Shown: positions 13,529 through 25,663, counted from the stretch's first letter. The stretch is DNA of 64,000 nt from Daucus carota subsp. sativus (GCF_001625215.2 NC_030383.2:63912949-63976948); one strand, 5' to 3'. The notes: generated by a model from the letters alone, not told the origin. Translations and numbers: made by a program.

Positions 13529-14375
13529 GTTACATACGGAGAGCCCAACCAGGCCCAAAATTAGCATACCAAAATCACATATTTTGGGGTCTTAGGGTTT
13601 GCTTATTAGGGTTCGCCTATTTAGTCTGGTGGTTGCGCCACACTACTTGTGCTCTGCCCTGCCATTCTGAAGCTGCTATTATGAATGATGAGTATATTAT
13701 TTATCCTCATGATACATGCCAAGTAAGTGTTATAGGTAGATTTAACAATTTATTCAATCTTTCATTTACATCGATTTCAATCGAATCCTTAATTGGCTTA
13801 TGATGTATTAAAATTATAAGTTTTTGAAGAATTAATATGTTTTGATGTACAAACAAACTCGAATAAGCTCACCTTTGTTGGTCTAGGGGTTTTAATAGTC
13901 TGTATGATATGTGATACTAGGCTCAATCAAGGGTGTACTTGTACTTACTCATTGCTTCCGTTCCTTTCAAGTGCTAGCTATGTGTTCTTTGTTTAATCTT
14001 CTGATTAATCTTATCTGTTTGTGTTGGTTGGTCTGCAGGTGGAAAGGAGGAGGGGTTTTGAAAACAAAGAGGAAATAGATAATGTATGGTGATAATTGAT
14101 GTTAAAGTTTGTCAATTTACTAGAGATGACATAAAATCTTGGAAAAAATTGTAGAAAGTTCAGCTCACAACTTTATTGTGGCCCACATTGAATTTCCTTC
14201 GCAATATGATCTCAAGAAATTTTTTTATCATCTTCAGTTTAGCTTCTTATAGATTTATTTTGTTTAACTCACCTACCATATTCTTTAGTGTTCAACCAAT
14301 ATATATTAATGAAATACTTGCAGCAAATAATGAAGAAAATGCTCCATGAGAATCATGTCCATGACACCTCTGTCA
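13529..14375 (+). pseudogene. MNDEY gene, exons a-c, unit C
   Basis: Same structure as units A and B, with the first ATG at 13,681. It shares the exon c lesion of the array copies, so that lesion predates the amplification. Confidence 0.5.
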
Positions 14376-14577
14376 AGGTAATTTTATTTTTCTTTCACAT
14401 AAATAGATTATGTATTGATATGTATATATATGGTCATGTCCATGATTTTTTTTGTTGATTAAAATATGTGTATATATATGGTTATGCCTGGTCTGATTCA
14501 TATATGTAATTATATCTTTACTTGTTTGTTTTTGAAGATGGAGATGGAGTGAATCCTGATTTGGCGATTCATCCACA

Positions 14578-14868
14578 ATGGCGTTTCTACAGGACATGGA
14601 AGAGGAGACAAACAAAGATGGAGAGGATCCTGATATGGTTGGTTCAACCACAGTGATGTTCCCTTTTGTTTCAGCAGCAATGGATATACAGTGTTACCTC
14701 TGGAACCCAACAACCAAGCAGTGCAAGGAATTTCCTAGATTTTCCTGTTATGCCAAGGCTTTGGAAGGCAAGGATACCCTCTCCGATGACTACAAAGTTG
14801 CTTCGCACAGGTTCAAGACGCATAAAGTAAAGCCCATGGACCAAAAGAATTCTAAGTTTAGGAGGTAG
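14578..14868 (+). pseudogene. F-box-associated (FBA) domain fragment, unit C
   Basis: Encodes the same 96-residue protein as units A and B, with the same downstream 191-bp deletion as unit B. Confidence 0.6.
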
Positions 14869-15335
14869 TGAAAAAAAATGCTAGATTAATTGTTTATATG
14901 CTTATGGGTGCATATTACAAGTATGTAAATACATACATGTATGTACTATAATTTTTAGAAACAGAATTTTTAGGATTGACTTTTGAAAAATAAAATAAGA
15001 ATGTTTAAAAGTTTCGTTAATCACCTGTATTGTGTATCAAAAAGTTTATTTAATAATATCAAACAAACTTATTTTTTCTAAAAAAGTCAAGACATAGTTC
15101 ATTTGAATAAAATTTGAAATTAAGAAATTACTAATATATTTACACACATACACTATATTTTTCCCCAATTTAAAATATGTGTGCATATCTGTTTCGAAAA
15201 ATTTAATTTTTCAAAAATTTTGGTATACCACCGTTGTTATCCTAATCTCTCTCGGAGCAATACCATCCCTATATAGAACGGACCCGATTTCCAGGTATAT
15301 GTATCATGGACTTGAGCCGAGAGCTTAATACCTGA

Positions 15336-17407
15336 TCCCAAATTCCCGAGTTTGGATCATGTTACTGGATCAAGAAACATGACCATGGAGGACTTCGATG
15401 CTGCCGTTGTTGAAGCATATACCATGTCAAAAATGACACTAGAGCATCCTAATGCCTCACCATAGGCTTCTGAACATGATTCATTTAATCGTAAATCCTC
15501 ATTTAATTATAGTACCTAAGCTAATTATATATCATGATACCTAATTATAGCTCGAATGAATGATACATTACGGAGTTCAAGAAACCAATAATGGAATAAA
15601 ATTTGTAAAAATAAGGAGCTCTTGGTAGTTATATCGACGCTTAGTTTTCAAAATATTAATTCATGTTGTGTTGTATGAGTGGGTATTTGTTTTTATAGAA
15701 AGTTAAGAAAATTTCATTTTAATAAATACATGTGTTTTTAGTGTTGCTAATTATCAAAAACTGAATCTTTGAGCTACACAACAGATATATGTTTATGTGT
15801 CTCTCTATCTCTTCTGGTAATTTTTTTGCTAATACTTACGATCTAATATTCATTAGTTTTGCTAAAATAAAAATTCAATGTTTGAGTGACCTCCTCTGTA
15901 TATAAGGTTATACATCAATAAAGCGGCTAGGTATGATAATTTTTTTGTAGTGATAGCTATAATTTTTAATGTTAAGATTTTTAAGCGTACTTAAGTGTGG
16001 GTTCCCGCCTATCAATTTATTGAGGTTTTTTCTAGAAAAGTACTGATTTGGACATGATAAATAGTCAATAATCTTGGTTAATTTTTGCCGGTTAGTTTGA
16101 CGAGAAAACTCGAAAACTTAACATGCGATCAGGTGGGCCTTTGTTCTTTTAGGAAAAATTAAGATGATTAGTGATTGTTTCCATCAATAAAAATTAAGTG
16201 GTGAACTGAAATTTCTTCCGATTGTCCAACATTTTGGATTTTCATAAGAATTTAAAACTTGGATTGTAAATTCTGAAACCCAGATATTAAAGTTTTTATT
16301 GTTATGCAATATAAGAACTTAAGTTATCCATGAAATTTGGTTGTGATAAGTGACACTAACCTAAACTTCAGCTTTAATATAGTTTAGTTGTTCTTATTTT
16401 TGACATGACAAGCAACAATTTTTTTTCTTGTGAGGGAATTAATTAGAACTAAGAGGCGAATAAGTTTTAAATTTCTGATAGTGTACCTCGTTTAATGAAT
16501 TAGTTCACACTTAATTTTTAAAGTTCTGATAGAGGTGTTAAGTATACGGGTGGTATAGTTTATGTGATGACTTCACCATACACTTTTTAGTCTAATGAGG
16601 TGGTAGAAAGAAAGAGCATAGCATTTAAATATATGATTAATATTATGCTTCTTAAATATGGCTTGTGTATAGAGTAACTATGGACAAGACGTCTTATGAA
16701 TTATTGGAAGACAAAAAGACTAGTTTAAAATATCTTTGTGTGTGTGAGAGTGTCTTACTCTTCGTGTGTGAGAGTGTATTACTATATTACTTGTCCGGGA
16801 AAACAAGAGAAAGAAACAAGGACTAAAAATTGTTAATTGCATCTCTTTGGGCTATCTTGAAACCTCTATTATGAGATTTTTAGTAAGAAAATCTAACATA
16901 GATGGTATATTGGCCAACATGATAGTTAAATTTTGTGATGCAACATTATTTGAGAATGTGTCATGAAAACTCGTATACCTCATGGTACTTCTGATGATGA
17001 TTTCTTACTCACACATCTTTCATTCCTGATCATGTGGAAATGATGACAAATATAGGAGAGATCTTGGTAGTAGATCTACTCTTAATGGAGTAGATAATCT
17101 AGAAGTAAGCGTGTAAAGGTAGTCAAAAACTTTGGATGTGACTTTATCACTTATGATATCGAGAATGAACCTCTAAATTTTCGACAAGCCATGAATTCTT
17201 CCCTTCCGGAGTCTAGATATTGGAAAGACCATTAAAGAGTGAGATTGATTGTATTTTCGAATTTGTAAGACATTATGCGTGAATGAGATTGGATATGATG
17301 ATTGAAAATATGTTAAAAATGGTATGTGATTATTATTTCAAGTTGTAATAAATATAATATATTATTTTATGATAATAGATGATATAGAATCTTGCTACAG
17401 GTCTTTA
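15336..17407 (+). repeat. Tandem repeat unit D, array-like 5' part
   Basis: Near-identical to the first 2 kb of units A-C up to the shared motif GTCTTTAGA. At about 17,408 it jumps to sequence equivalent to about 2,872 of unit A, skipping roughly 500 bp. From there the similarity to A-C is much lower. The break looks like a deletion or a crossover at a short microhomology (TTAGA/TTGAGA) that joined a young array copy to an older one. Confidence 0.85.
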
Positions 17408-19323
17408 GAAATGTAAAAATTAATTTAACTAATATAAATTTTGAAAATTAAAATTTTAGGATATGATGACTTTCAAAAATATAACGACAAGTTTCTCTAA
17501 TTCCGTAAAACGTGTATCAGAATTTTTGTTTATGAATATCAAATAATCTCAGATGTTCTAAAAAGTGGAGGCATAGTTTATTTAAATAAAATTCAAAGAT
17601 TAAGAAGTTATTAATATAGATATATAAATATACTATACACTTAAGTCTAAATTTTTGAAAACTTTAGTCATTTGCCTATTCAAATAGTTTATTTGAATAA
17701 AATATATAAAGTATAATAGAGAGTAAATAACAAAATAATAAAAATTATTGAATATCTAAGTCTAAGAAAATATACACATGGATTGAAATGAAATATCTCT
17801 TCTCAAACAACCCATGCATTTCATGAATTTTAATTTAAAGAAATATACAATTTTTTCATATTATTTACCTGATTTAATTATTTTAATAAATTGGTGATAT
17901 TAAGAAATTTGTAGTTTGAATTTGATGATTTATGATGGTCATAGTTATTTGCAAAACTTAAAAAACCCTTATAATAGTTGGATCTCAAAGCCCGTTACAT
18001 ATGTTCTGGAGAGCCCAATCAGGCCCAAAATTAGCATACCAAAATCACGTATTTTGGGGTCTTAGGGTTTGCCTATTAGGGTTTGCCTATTTAGTCTGGT
18101 GGTTGCGCCGCGGTTTGCCTATTAGGGTTTGCCTATTTAGTCTGGTGGTTGCGCCGCTCTACTTGTGCTCTGCCTTTCTGAAGCTGCTATTATGAATGAT
18201 GAGTATATTATTTATCCTCATGATACATGTCAAGTAAGTGTTATAAGTGTTATAGGTAGATTTAACAATTTATTTAATCTTTGATTTACATCGATTTCAA
18301 TCGAATCCTTAATTCGCTTATGATGCATTAAAATTATGAGTTTTTGAAGAATTAATATGTTTTTTTTTTGCCGGAAGAGAATTAATATGTTTTGATGTAC
18401 AAACAAACTCGAAGAAGCTCACCTCTGTTGGTCTAGGTGTTTTGATAGTATGTATGATATGTGATACTACGCTCAATCAAGGGTTTACTTGTAACTTACT
18501 CATTGCTCAATCAAGGGTTTACTTGTACTTACTCATTGCTTCCGTTCCTTTCAAGTACTAGCTAGCTATGTTTTCTTTGTTTAATCTTGTGATTAATCTT
18601 ATCTGTTTGTGTTGGTTGGTCGGCAGGTGGAAAGGAGGAGGGGTTTTGAAAACAAAGAGGAAATAGATAATGTATGGTGATAATTGATGCTAAAGTTTCT
18701 CAATTTACTAGAGATGACATAAAATCTTGGAAAATTTTGTAAAAAGTTCAGCTCACAACTTTATTGTGGCCCACATTGAATTTTCTTTGCAAAATGATCT
18801 AAAGAAATTTTTTTATCATCTACAAATTAGCTTCTTATAGATTTTTTTAGCATAACTCACCTACCATATTATTTAGTGTTCAACTAATATATATTAATGA
18901 AATACTTGTAGGAAATAATGAAGAAAATGCTCCAACCTGGATTGAGAATCCTTTTCATGGCATATATGTTAAGGTATGTTATTTTGCTTTCATGGAAAGA
19001 AACTATATAATGATACTGTCTTATTGAATTAATGATGAGGGTTAATATCGTTGTGCCCTTTAAACTTTGTATATACAATATATTATATCTTCACTTGTTT
19101 TAGCTTATTTTTGTTTTGAAAAATTTAATTTTTTTTTTCCAATCTTGATACAGGACATGTGGTTATCCTTCATCACTACCTGCTGCTGAACCACATCAAA
19201 GTTACAACTCGGAGCAGTATGATCCTTACCAAGAACGGGGTCGATTTCCACGTGGGTATAAGGATCATGGACGTGATCCAAAAAATCAATACTATATATC
19301 CGGAATTCCCGAGGCTGGATCAG
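17408..19323 (+). pseudogene. Diverged copy D of the unrecognised MNDEY gene
   Basis: Older relative of the array gene. The leader has plant telo-box motifs (AGGGTTT) and a local duplication of about 45 bp at 18,066-18,154. The first exon opens at 18,192 with MNDEYIIYPHDTCQ followed by GTAAGT. Exon b follows at about 18,628 (VERRRGFENKEEIDN) and exon c near 18,913 (NNEENAPTWIENPFHGIYVK). An exon-like segment at 19,154-19,323, GT-AG bounded, is open in one frame and rich in Tyr, Arg and Gly, for example EQYDPYQERGRFPRGYKDHG. Phases of exons c and e do not join, so either an exon is missing or the gene is broken. I do not recognise the family. There is no F-box insert in this copy. Confidence 0.55.
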
Positions 19324-20579
19324 GTAATTGAATATTTTGATTTTTTTTTCCCTAGTTTTGGTGGTTTACAACTACTAATCTTTAAGATTCACACTTCTGC
19401 TTATTATATAGGAGTTGCAACTTGCAAAATCATATGTTTAGATCAACATGTGTGTGAATTTATTATTTTAATTTGTAGTGATTGTTGTGTGGCTGTCACT
19501 GATTTTTTACTTGTTTTTTTAAATTAAATTTTATATTTGATAAGAGTGTAAACATATACTTTAAGTATTGTGAAATGTTGTTTGCATGTTGTCGAGAATA
19601 TATGCTATGGACGGTATGTTGTACCTAATAAATGACAAGAGAGGCTTGTAAAATCTCCGCTTGTAGATCTGAAATTAACACTATTAATTATCTAATTTGC
19701 CTTCAAGAATTACTCTCAAAGGCTGAATTTATGATTCATTAGTGTTGTAAACAAAAAGTGTGTAGATTGATTGATGGCTAAAAGATTGCACCTAAGTCGG
19801 TAATTATATATCTTGATGTTGTAAAATTAATTTTGTTTCATCTCTCATCTGCATAATTTATTCTATATGTGTTAATTATGATATTATGTGATTCGGGAGA
19901 TTTTTTTTGTCACAAATATAGTACATAATTTTTTACAAGCGTGTTTATTGTGAACTCCTCCGCCTGGCCGCCTATATGAATTTTGAAATCATAATCAATG
20001 CATAGTTATCTATTGTGTTTTGGCTTTAAAGGTTGAACTTTCAAGCTCAGAAGTCAGCCATAAAGAAGAAAAGTTTGGAGCTATAACTATAACATACTAT
20101 CTTTGAAGTTATGAATTATGCTACTTTACAGTTTGTCACTTGCACTTTACAATTATTTATGTGCTTATTTATGTATGTCTTTACATACATGAGTTGAAGG
20201 TACTAACAGAACTACTTAGTGTCTGTACTATGTATATTACTATTATTACTCACAAAACAAGTTTCGATTGTAATAAATATTAGAATCTGAAATTTAAATG
20301 TTGAAACGTCGAGTGGGAGGTTGAAAAATTTAGAGGTTGAAAAATTTAAAAGTTGAAAGGTTTAAGAGCAAGGTGAGTTTTATATTACTTTTGAGTCACC
20401 GAAAGTCAACTATATAAGCCTTATTTATAGGAAACTGAAGTTTATGTGCAACCTGGTTCTGCATGTTAAACTTTTGTTATACTTGCTATCTTATTCTTTC
20501 GGGTTTTATTTTTTAATTGTCAATATTGACGGTTAAGAACCTTAGAAATATAGTAACAAGTTTTTATATCTTGATTCAG
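19324..20579. other. AT-rich stretch without a recognisable gene
   Basis: No exon with protein-like composition is seen between the D exon and the bZIP remnant. A micro-repeat of GGTTGAAAAATTTA-like units lies at about 20,318-20,365. Confidence 0.6.
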
Positions 20580-21954
20580 TGAGTGACGGGGAAGAGGGGT
20601 ACACCTATGAGGCATTCTAAACCGGCTTCTTCAGTTCAGGTATGTCTCTACTGAAGCAAACAAACACATTCATTTAATCCCGAATTTGGTAGTATCGATC
20701 TGTGTAGTTTCAGGTATGATTGGCACATAGCTCGGGTGCAGAAACATATAGCCCCTTTTACCCTTTTTCCACCATCGCCTCTTCTTTAAAATATACCCTG
20801 TACTATAGAGACCTCTCTCTCAAAAAAAGAAGAATTAAATCCCATTATAATTTAATTTATTGCTCCTCATAAAGAATTGTTTAAATGCCAAGGGAAAGGT
20901 CTTGCTTGTGAGATGTGAGACACCACACTCAATCCTGAATACAAGTAAAAGTTTCTTTGCCGGTGGAATGGGGAACCTCCTATAATCATCCAAATTGATC
21001 GAAGAAATGAATTACAAGTATAGTTAGCCCTGTTGGAATGTACAATCAACCTTAATTGGGTTATCAGCTCAAGACTGAAATTTCCAAATTTCTACAAAAT
21101 ACAATTCTAACCAGCCTTGATAGAGTATTCATACTGGTCCATATTTTGTCCTTCTGCAGACATTCGTGAACCAAATTATAAAAAAACATATTAGCCTGTG
21201 ACCATTAGGTTGGAACTAGCAATTATTTGAGTTTTTATGAAAACACTGTATACTACAAAAAGTGATAAGGAACAGGTGTTCTATTCTTCGTTTGTAACAT
21301 GCAGGAAGTGCCAAAAGTAACAGCTCCAGGTCCTGATCGGCCAAGCTCTGTGCAGGTTCCTAACAAAACTAAGCTTCATAATAGTTTTTTCCGAAGTCAT
21401 GGAATATATTTATATCATTCTGGTGTACAGTATTTTAGCAGCTGACACTTCTATATCCTTTATAGGGTTTTCACGACGGAGCTGCGGCATTCTATGCCAC
21501 AACTGTAGCTTCTCCTACCCTCCATCCCTATATGGGGAGAAGTCAGGTGTTACTTTATCTTATGCTTAGCTTTGTATTTCTGATTCCTTTGCTGCCTTTT
21601 TATCGGTCCCATTACACTCAAAAAGCTTTTGCTTAATATGTGTTACAAGGAGTACAATATGGATCAGGGACGCCCTTCTAGGTTGACTTTGCTTTCTTAT
21701 ATCTGAAATCTAATAGCTAATGAACTAAAGTATGTGGATATACTTTTCTTTGTTTGTCATTGCAGAAGAAAAATTATTCCATCTGTGTTGAAAAGAAATG
21801 CACAATTTTAGTTTTTTAAACATTAAATTGAAACTTTATACAAGTGTTCTAATAAAATTAAATCTTGGGTTAACAGGATAAGTTTGAGCTGAGGAGAGAA
21901 AAAAGAAACTGAATTAATCTGGAGTCAGCTAGGAGATCAAGACTAGGCAAACAG
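20580..21954 (+). pseudogene. Broken G-box-binding factor (bZIP, MFMR domain) gene
   Basis: Four GT-AG-bounded exons match plant G-box-binding factors. Exon 20,580-20,639 reads GTPMRHSKPASSVQ. Exon 21,305-21,355 reads EVPKVTAPGPDRPSSVQ. Exon 21,466-21,546 contains AAAFYATTVASPTLHPYMGR. Together they are the proline-rich MFMR N-terminus (family consensus KPASSAQEVP and STVASPTPHPYMWG). Exon 21,877-21,954 is the bZIP basic region, LRREKRN, stop (TGA at 21,910-21,912), INLESARRSRLGKQ, where the family has KRKQSNRESARRSRLRKQ. The exons between MFMR and basic region, the leucine zipper exon and the first exon are missing. It would have bound CACGTG as a nuclear dimer; in this state it cannot. Confidence 0.8.
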
Positions 21955-21996
21955 GTAGGATTTATTAGTTGCTCCCTCTAGAAGAAGAAGAGCGTG

Positions 21997-22303
21997 TTAG
22001 ATGAGGAGCGTACCGAAGAGGCCTTCACAATTCACCAAAGTCAACTTCTCAAGCATAGGACAATCGAAGATATGTTCTTCAGCAATAACAACATCAATCA
22101 GCTCAAGATTTTTCAAACAAGCAAGTCCTCCAGATTCAGGTCAAGTATAGGGAAACCAAACATTAAAAAGCCTCAAATGTGTCAGATTCAAAGAAGAGAA
22201 ATTCAGTGCTGTAGAATCTTCCGACAAAGCCCTGTATAGTAAGTTGCTTAATACCATTCCTTGTGTAACACAAAGGTTATTGTTTTTCTTTTGTAACACT
22301 AAC
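21997..22303 (-). pseudogene. F-box/FBD leucine-rich-repeat fragment
   Basis: Read on the minus strand this gives LNLTHLRLFNVWFPYT, an in-frame TGA at 22,141-22,143, then GGLACLKNLELIDVVI and LEKLTLVNCEGL before a TAA at 21,997. The spacing of L-x-x-L repeats and the phrases CLKNLELIDV and LEKLTLVNC are typical of plant F-box/FBD/LRR proteins. There is no F-box or FBD end. The piece lies antisense, directly downstream of the bZIP basic-region exon, where the zipper exon would be expected. Confidence 0.65.
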
Positions 22304-22353
22304 GGCCGGCCATGGTGCCTTGGGAGGTGCATGCAGCTGCTCCCTGCACACAC

Positions 22354-23181
22354 CTTGTCATTGCATGTAATCAGACTTATACATCAAAATAAAATCTCTT
22401 TGGAAAATTAGACCTCTCCATAAAGTTGAAATGCCGCATCATTCATTCACGTATAAGCTGGTGGAAAAATACAGATTATTGTTCATGTTTTGATTTATTA
22501 CCATGATATTCCCATCATGTGTGTGGATTTTAATGAACATTTAAAAAAAAAATATAAGTGAAAAAAATATAAGTGTCTTGTATATATGTTTTTGTTTGAA
22601 TTTGTAAATAATTACTTCAACCATATTCGTTTCCACTCAACCAAACACATGATATCTGAAATGATAACTTAAATCCATACCACCTTAATTTCAATCCCAT
22701 ATCCCTCTCCAACCAAACAACCCCTAAGTACTACTAATGAATATGAAAATTTGAACTATCATGCAGCACAAAAGCCCTCTTGAAGCTTAGTTGTGAGTTT
22801 CATTTGACTTAGATTGATGACGCATGCACATTTTTATTATCTCTTTTATTTTAATCACAACCGATGTTGGCCCGCATATGTTTTATTATCGTCTAATATT
22901 ACACGTTATCCCTAATTCCACTCACATACTTGTCACTTAAATATGAAGCCGCCTTGAAGCATTCTCTTAATTCTTGTTGTTTTCTATCTTGTTACCCTCT
23001 AAATAAAAGAATTGGATAAATAAACAGAACAAACAAGAGGTTTGGAGAAGGCAAAAGAGGATCTTGATGCAGTGACAGATCAGTACAACTCCCATTTAGT
23101 GAAAGAACTTTAACGAATTGATTACCGGAAAGCTGCAGTCATAGATCAGTACCTTTCCCAATCAGTCTATTACTGGAAATT
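22354..23181. other. Stretch without a recognisable gene
   Basis: AT-rich. About 90 bases at 22,428-22,515 (around CCGCATCATTCATTCACGTA) recur in diverged form at 28,858-28,945, just right of a DNA transposon. A short open piece at 23,038-23,115 (LEKAKEDLDAVTDQYNS) looks protein-like but runs into a stop, and I cannot place it. Confidence 0.5.
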
Positions 23182-23246
23182 AAGACGAGCTCTCGAGGTT
23201 CTGTTAAAAAAAAAAAAAAAAAAAAAAAAAGACGAGCTCTCGAGGT
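23182..23246 (+). mobile_element. Very short retroposed tail: poly-A with 18-bp target duplication
   Basis: AAGACGAGCTCTCGAGGT at 23,182-23,199 is repeated exactly at 23,229-23,246. Between them are only TCTGTT and a run of about 23-25 A. This is the signature of a LINE-type insertion truncated to almost nothing but its poly-A tail. Confidence 0.7.
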
Positions 23247-24880
23247 GTTTGTTATCCGTTTCACTGTACCTGTTTTTTATATAATTAAGCACACTCATAC
23301 ACTTATCTTGTCTTTCCAAGCCTTGACGTACTAGAGTAAATAGAGCGCCGGGTTATCATGTGACCTATAAATCATTGGTCAATGCATCATTCCCTGTTTA
23401 TTAGTGTTGCTCACTGAAAGTTGAATTTCAATAGAGTACTCATGTGAATAAATATTAAATTTGTTTGTGGTGTCTAACAGTTACATTGTTAAATCAATCT
23501 CTGATCTTTTTAATTATAAGAAACTCAATAACTAAAAAGATTGATATTTATCCATTAGCATAGCATTTAATTTTTTTTCCTTCTAAAAAAATCTTTGGAT
23601 TACGTAATAAATATATGTAAATTGGGCTTGTGTGGGCTTGTGTGCTCTTCTTGCACAGGTGTGAGAGTGTTGTTGAACATAATATCTTTCATTTTATTTG
23701 TTATAAAAACACATTTTCCTCAAAATATTAGGTGAAAATATTTGAGAGGTAAAATTAATTTAACTAGTATACAGAATTAATTTTTTGGCTCACTACCGAA
23801 AATAAAATGACAAATTTCTTCAATTGCATAAAATGTGTATCAAAATTTTTATTCATGAATATCAAATAATCTTAATTATTCTAAAAAAAGCGAAGACATA
23901 TAAAGTTTATTTGTATAAAATTTGAAAAATAAGAAGTTATTAATATAGATATAAGATACTACACATTTGGGTCTTAGTATTTGAAAATATTATACGTTTA
24001 CCTATTCAAATAATTTATTTGAATATAATACATAAAAATATTAAAATATAAACATGCAACACAAAATAAATAGAAAAATAGTAGAAATAATTGAATATCT
24101 AAATCAAAGAAAATATACCCCTGCAGACTCGAAATGAAATATCTCTTATCAAATCACTCATATTTTTCATGAATTTTATTTTACAAAAATATAAAAACTT
24201 TTCATATTATTTACAGATTATATTATTATAATAAATTGATGGTATTAAGAAAATTGTAATTCGAATCAAGTATGTTTATGATCACCATTGTTAATTTTGT
24301 TGTCATGAGGTCACAAAACTCAAAAAGCCCTTTGTACTAAAAAAAAAAGTTAAAAGACAATTTTTTTTGAGTTATTTTGATTTTCATTAGATCTCAAAAG
24401 CCCAACTACTTATCCTAAAAGCCCAACTACCCACCCCAAAACTAACATAGTAAAATATAAAAGTTTGTTATCCTCCTGATGAGTCATGAGTCACATAGAT
24501 CATAGAGAAGAAAATCCAAAAATTACTAATAATATTATCATGAACTATTTTATATCTATAAAATATATAATAAAATAAAAAATCCCATATAAAATTAAAT
24601 TATATTATTTTATAAATTTAAAAGTCCTAAAAATATAAAAAATTTCACTATATAATATAATTTATGTTAAACAAAACTTCACGTGCATGCTTAGCACACA
24701 TAGAAAACTAGCTAGTATAACAAAAATATATTATAATTATTTGTACTTAATAAAGCACTTAATTTTCCACCGAAAATAGACAGAATAGTTTGTTCAAAAG
24801 AATAATATCGAAAATATAAAAATTATTGATATAAGTATATAATTTTTTTATACATATTTGTTTGGGGTCTTATCCCAAAG
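23247..24880. other. AT-rich upstream region of copy E
   Basis: No coding signal. The part 23,700-24,300 is alignable by eye to the region upstream of the gene in unit A (2,860-3,350), for example GAGAGGTAAAATTAATTTAACTA and the later CAAAATGTGTATCA. It is more diverged than copy D. Confidence 0.6.
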
Positions 24881-24959
24881 TCTTAGCTAGGGTTTGCCTA
24901 CTGAGGCTGATTGTAGCGCCGCTCTGTGCCTCTGCCCAAAAATTCCTAGTGCTCCGATT

Positions 24960-25663
24960 ATGAATGATTGGTATATTATTCACCCTCCTTGTACATACCA
25001 AGTAAGTGTTATAGTCTTATAGGTAGTTTAACAATCTTTTCAACCTTGAATTCAAATCGATTTCAATCGAATCCTTAGTTGACTTATGATGTGCATAAAA
25101 ATTATGAGTTTTCGAAGAATTAATATGTTTTTATGTTTTGATAGTATGTATGATGTGTGATACTATGCTCAATCAAGGGTGTACTTGCTGCATACACTCC
25201 ATTCACGGTTGTAAAGCTCAGTATTATACATATATGAGTTGCAGAAGACTCATTGCTTCCTTTCGTTTCATGTACCTGCAGCTATGTTTTCTTTATTTAA
25301 TTTTGTGATTGATCTTATATGGTTCTGCAGGGTTGTCGACAGTGGAAAGGAGGAGGGGGTTTTGAAAACGAAGTACCAATGGTAATTGATGCTAAATTTT
25401 GTCAATTTACGAGACATGACATAAAATCTTGGATATATTTGTAGAAAGTTCAGGGCACACATTGAATTCTCTTTGCAAAATGCTCCTAAAAAATTATTTT
25501 TGATATCTTCTAGTTAATTTATTATATATTTTTAAGCAGAATTCACCCATCATATTAATTCTTTAGTGTTCAACTAATATGTATCAATGAAATGCTTGTA
25601 GAGAATAATGAAGAAAATGCTCCAGAAAGGATTGACATTAATGTTCATGGCATATATGTGAAG
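24960..25663 (+). CDS. Copy E of the unrecognised MNDEY gene, three open exons
   Basis: The three exons keep one frame. Exon a (24,960-25,001) encodes MNDWYIIHPPCTYQ before GTAAGT. Exon b (25,331-25,381) follows TTCTGCAG and encodes GCRQWKGGGGFENEVPM before GTAATT. Exon c (25,604-25,663) encodes NNEENAPERIDINVHGIYVK before GTAATG. All joints are phase 0. The leader has the TTAGCTAGGGTTTGCC telo-box region. No signal peptide or membrane segment is seen, and I do not recognise the family. The exon e found in D was not found downstream; instead an MFS fragment occupies the equivalent intron. It may therefore be a 5' remnant. Confidence 0.45.

Larger units (their letters stand above)
10386..15335 (+). 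repeat. Tandem repeat unit C (4.95 kb)
   Basis: Almost the same as unit B. Small differences include a shorter TA run near 14,421 and a shorter T run near 10,990. It contains the same gene fragments at equivalent positions. Confidence 0.95.
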
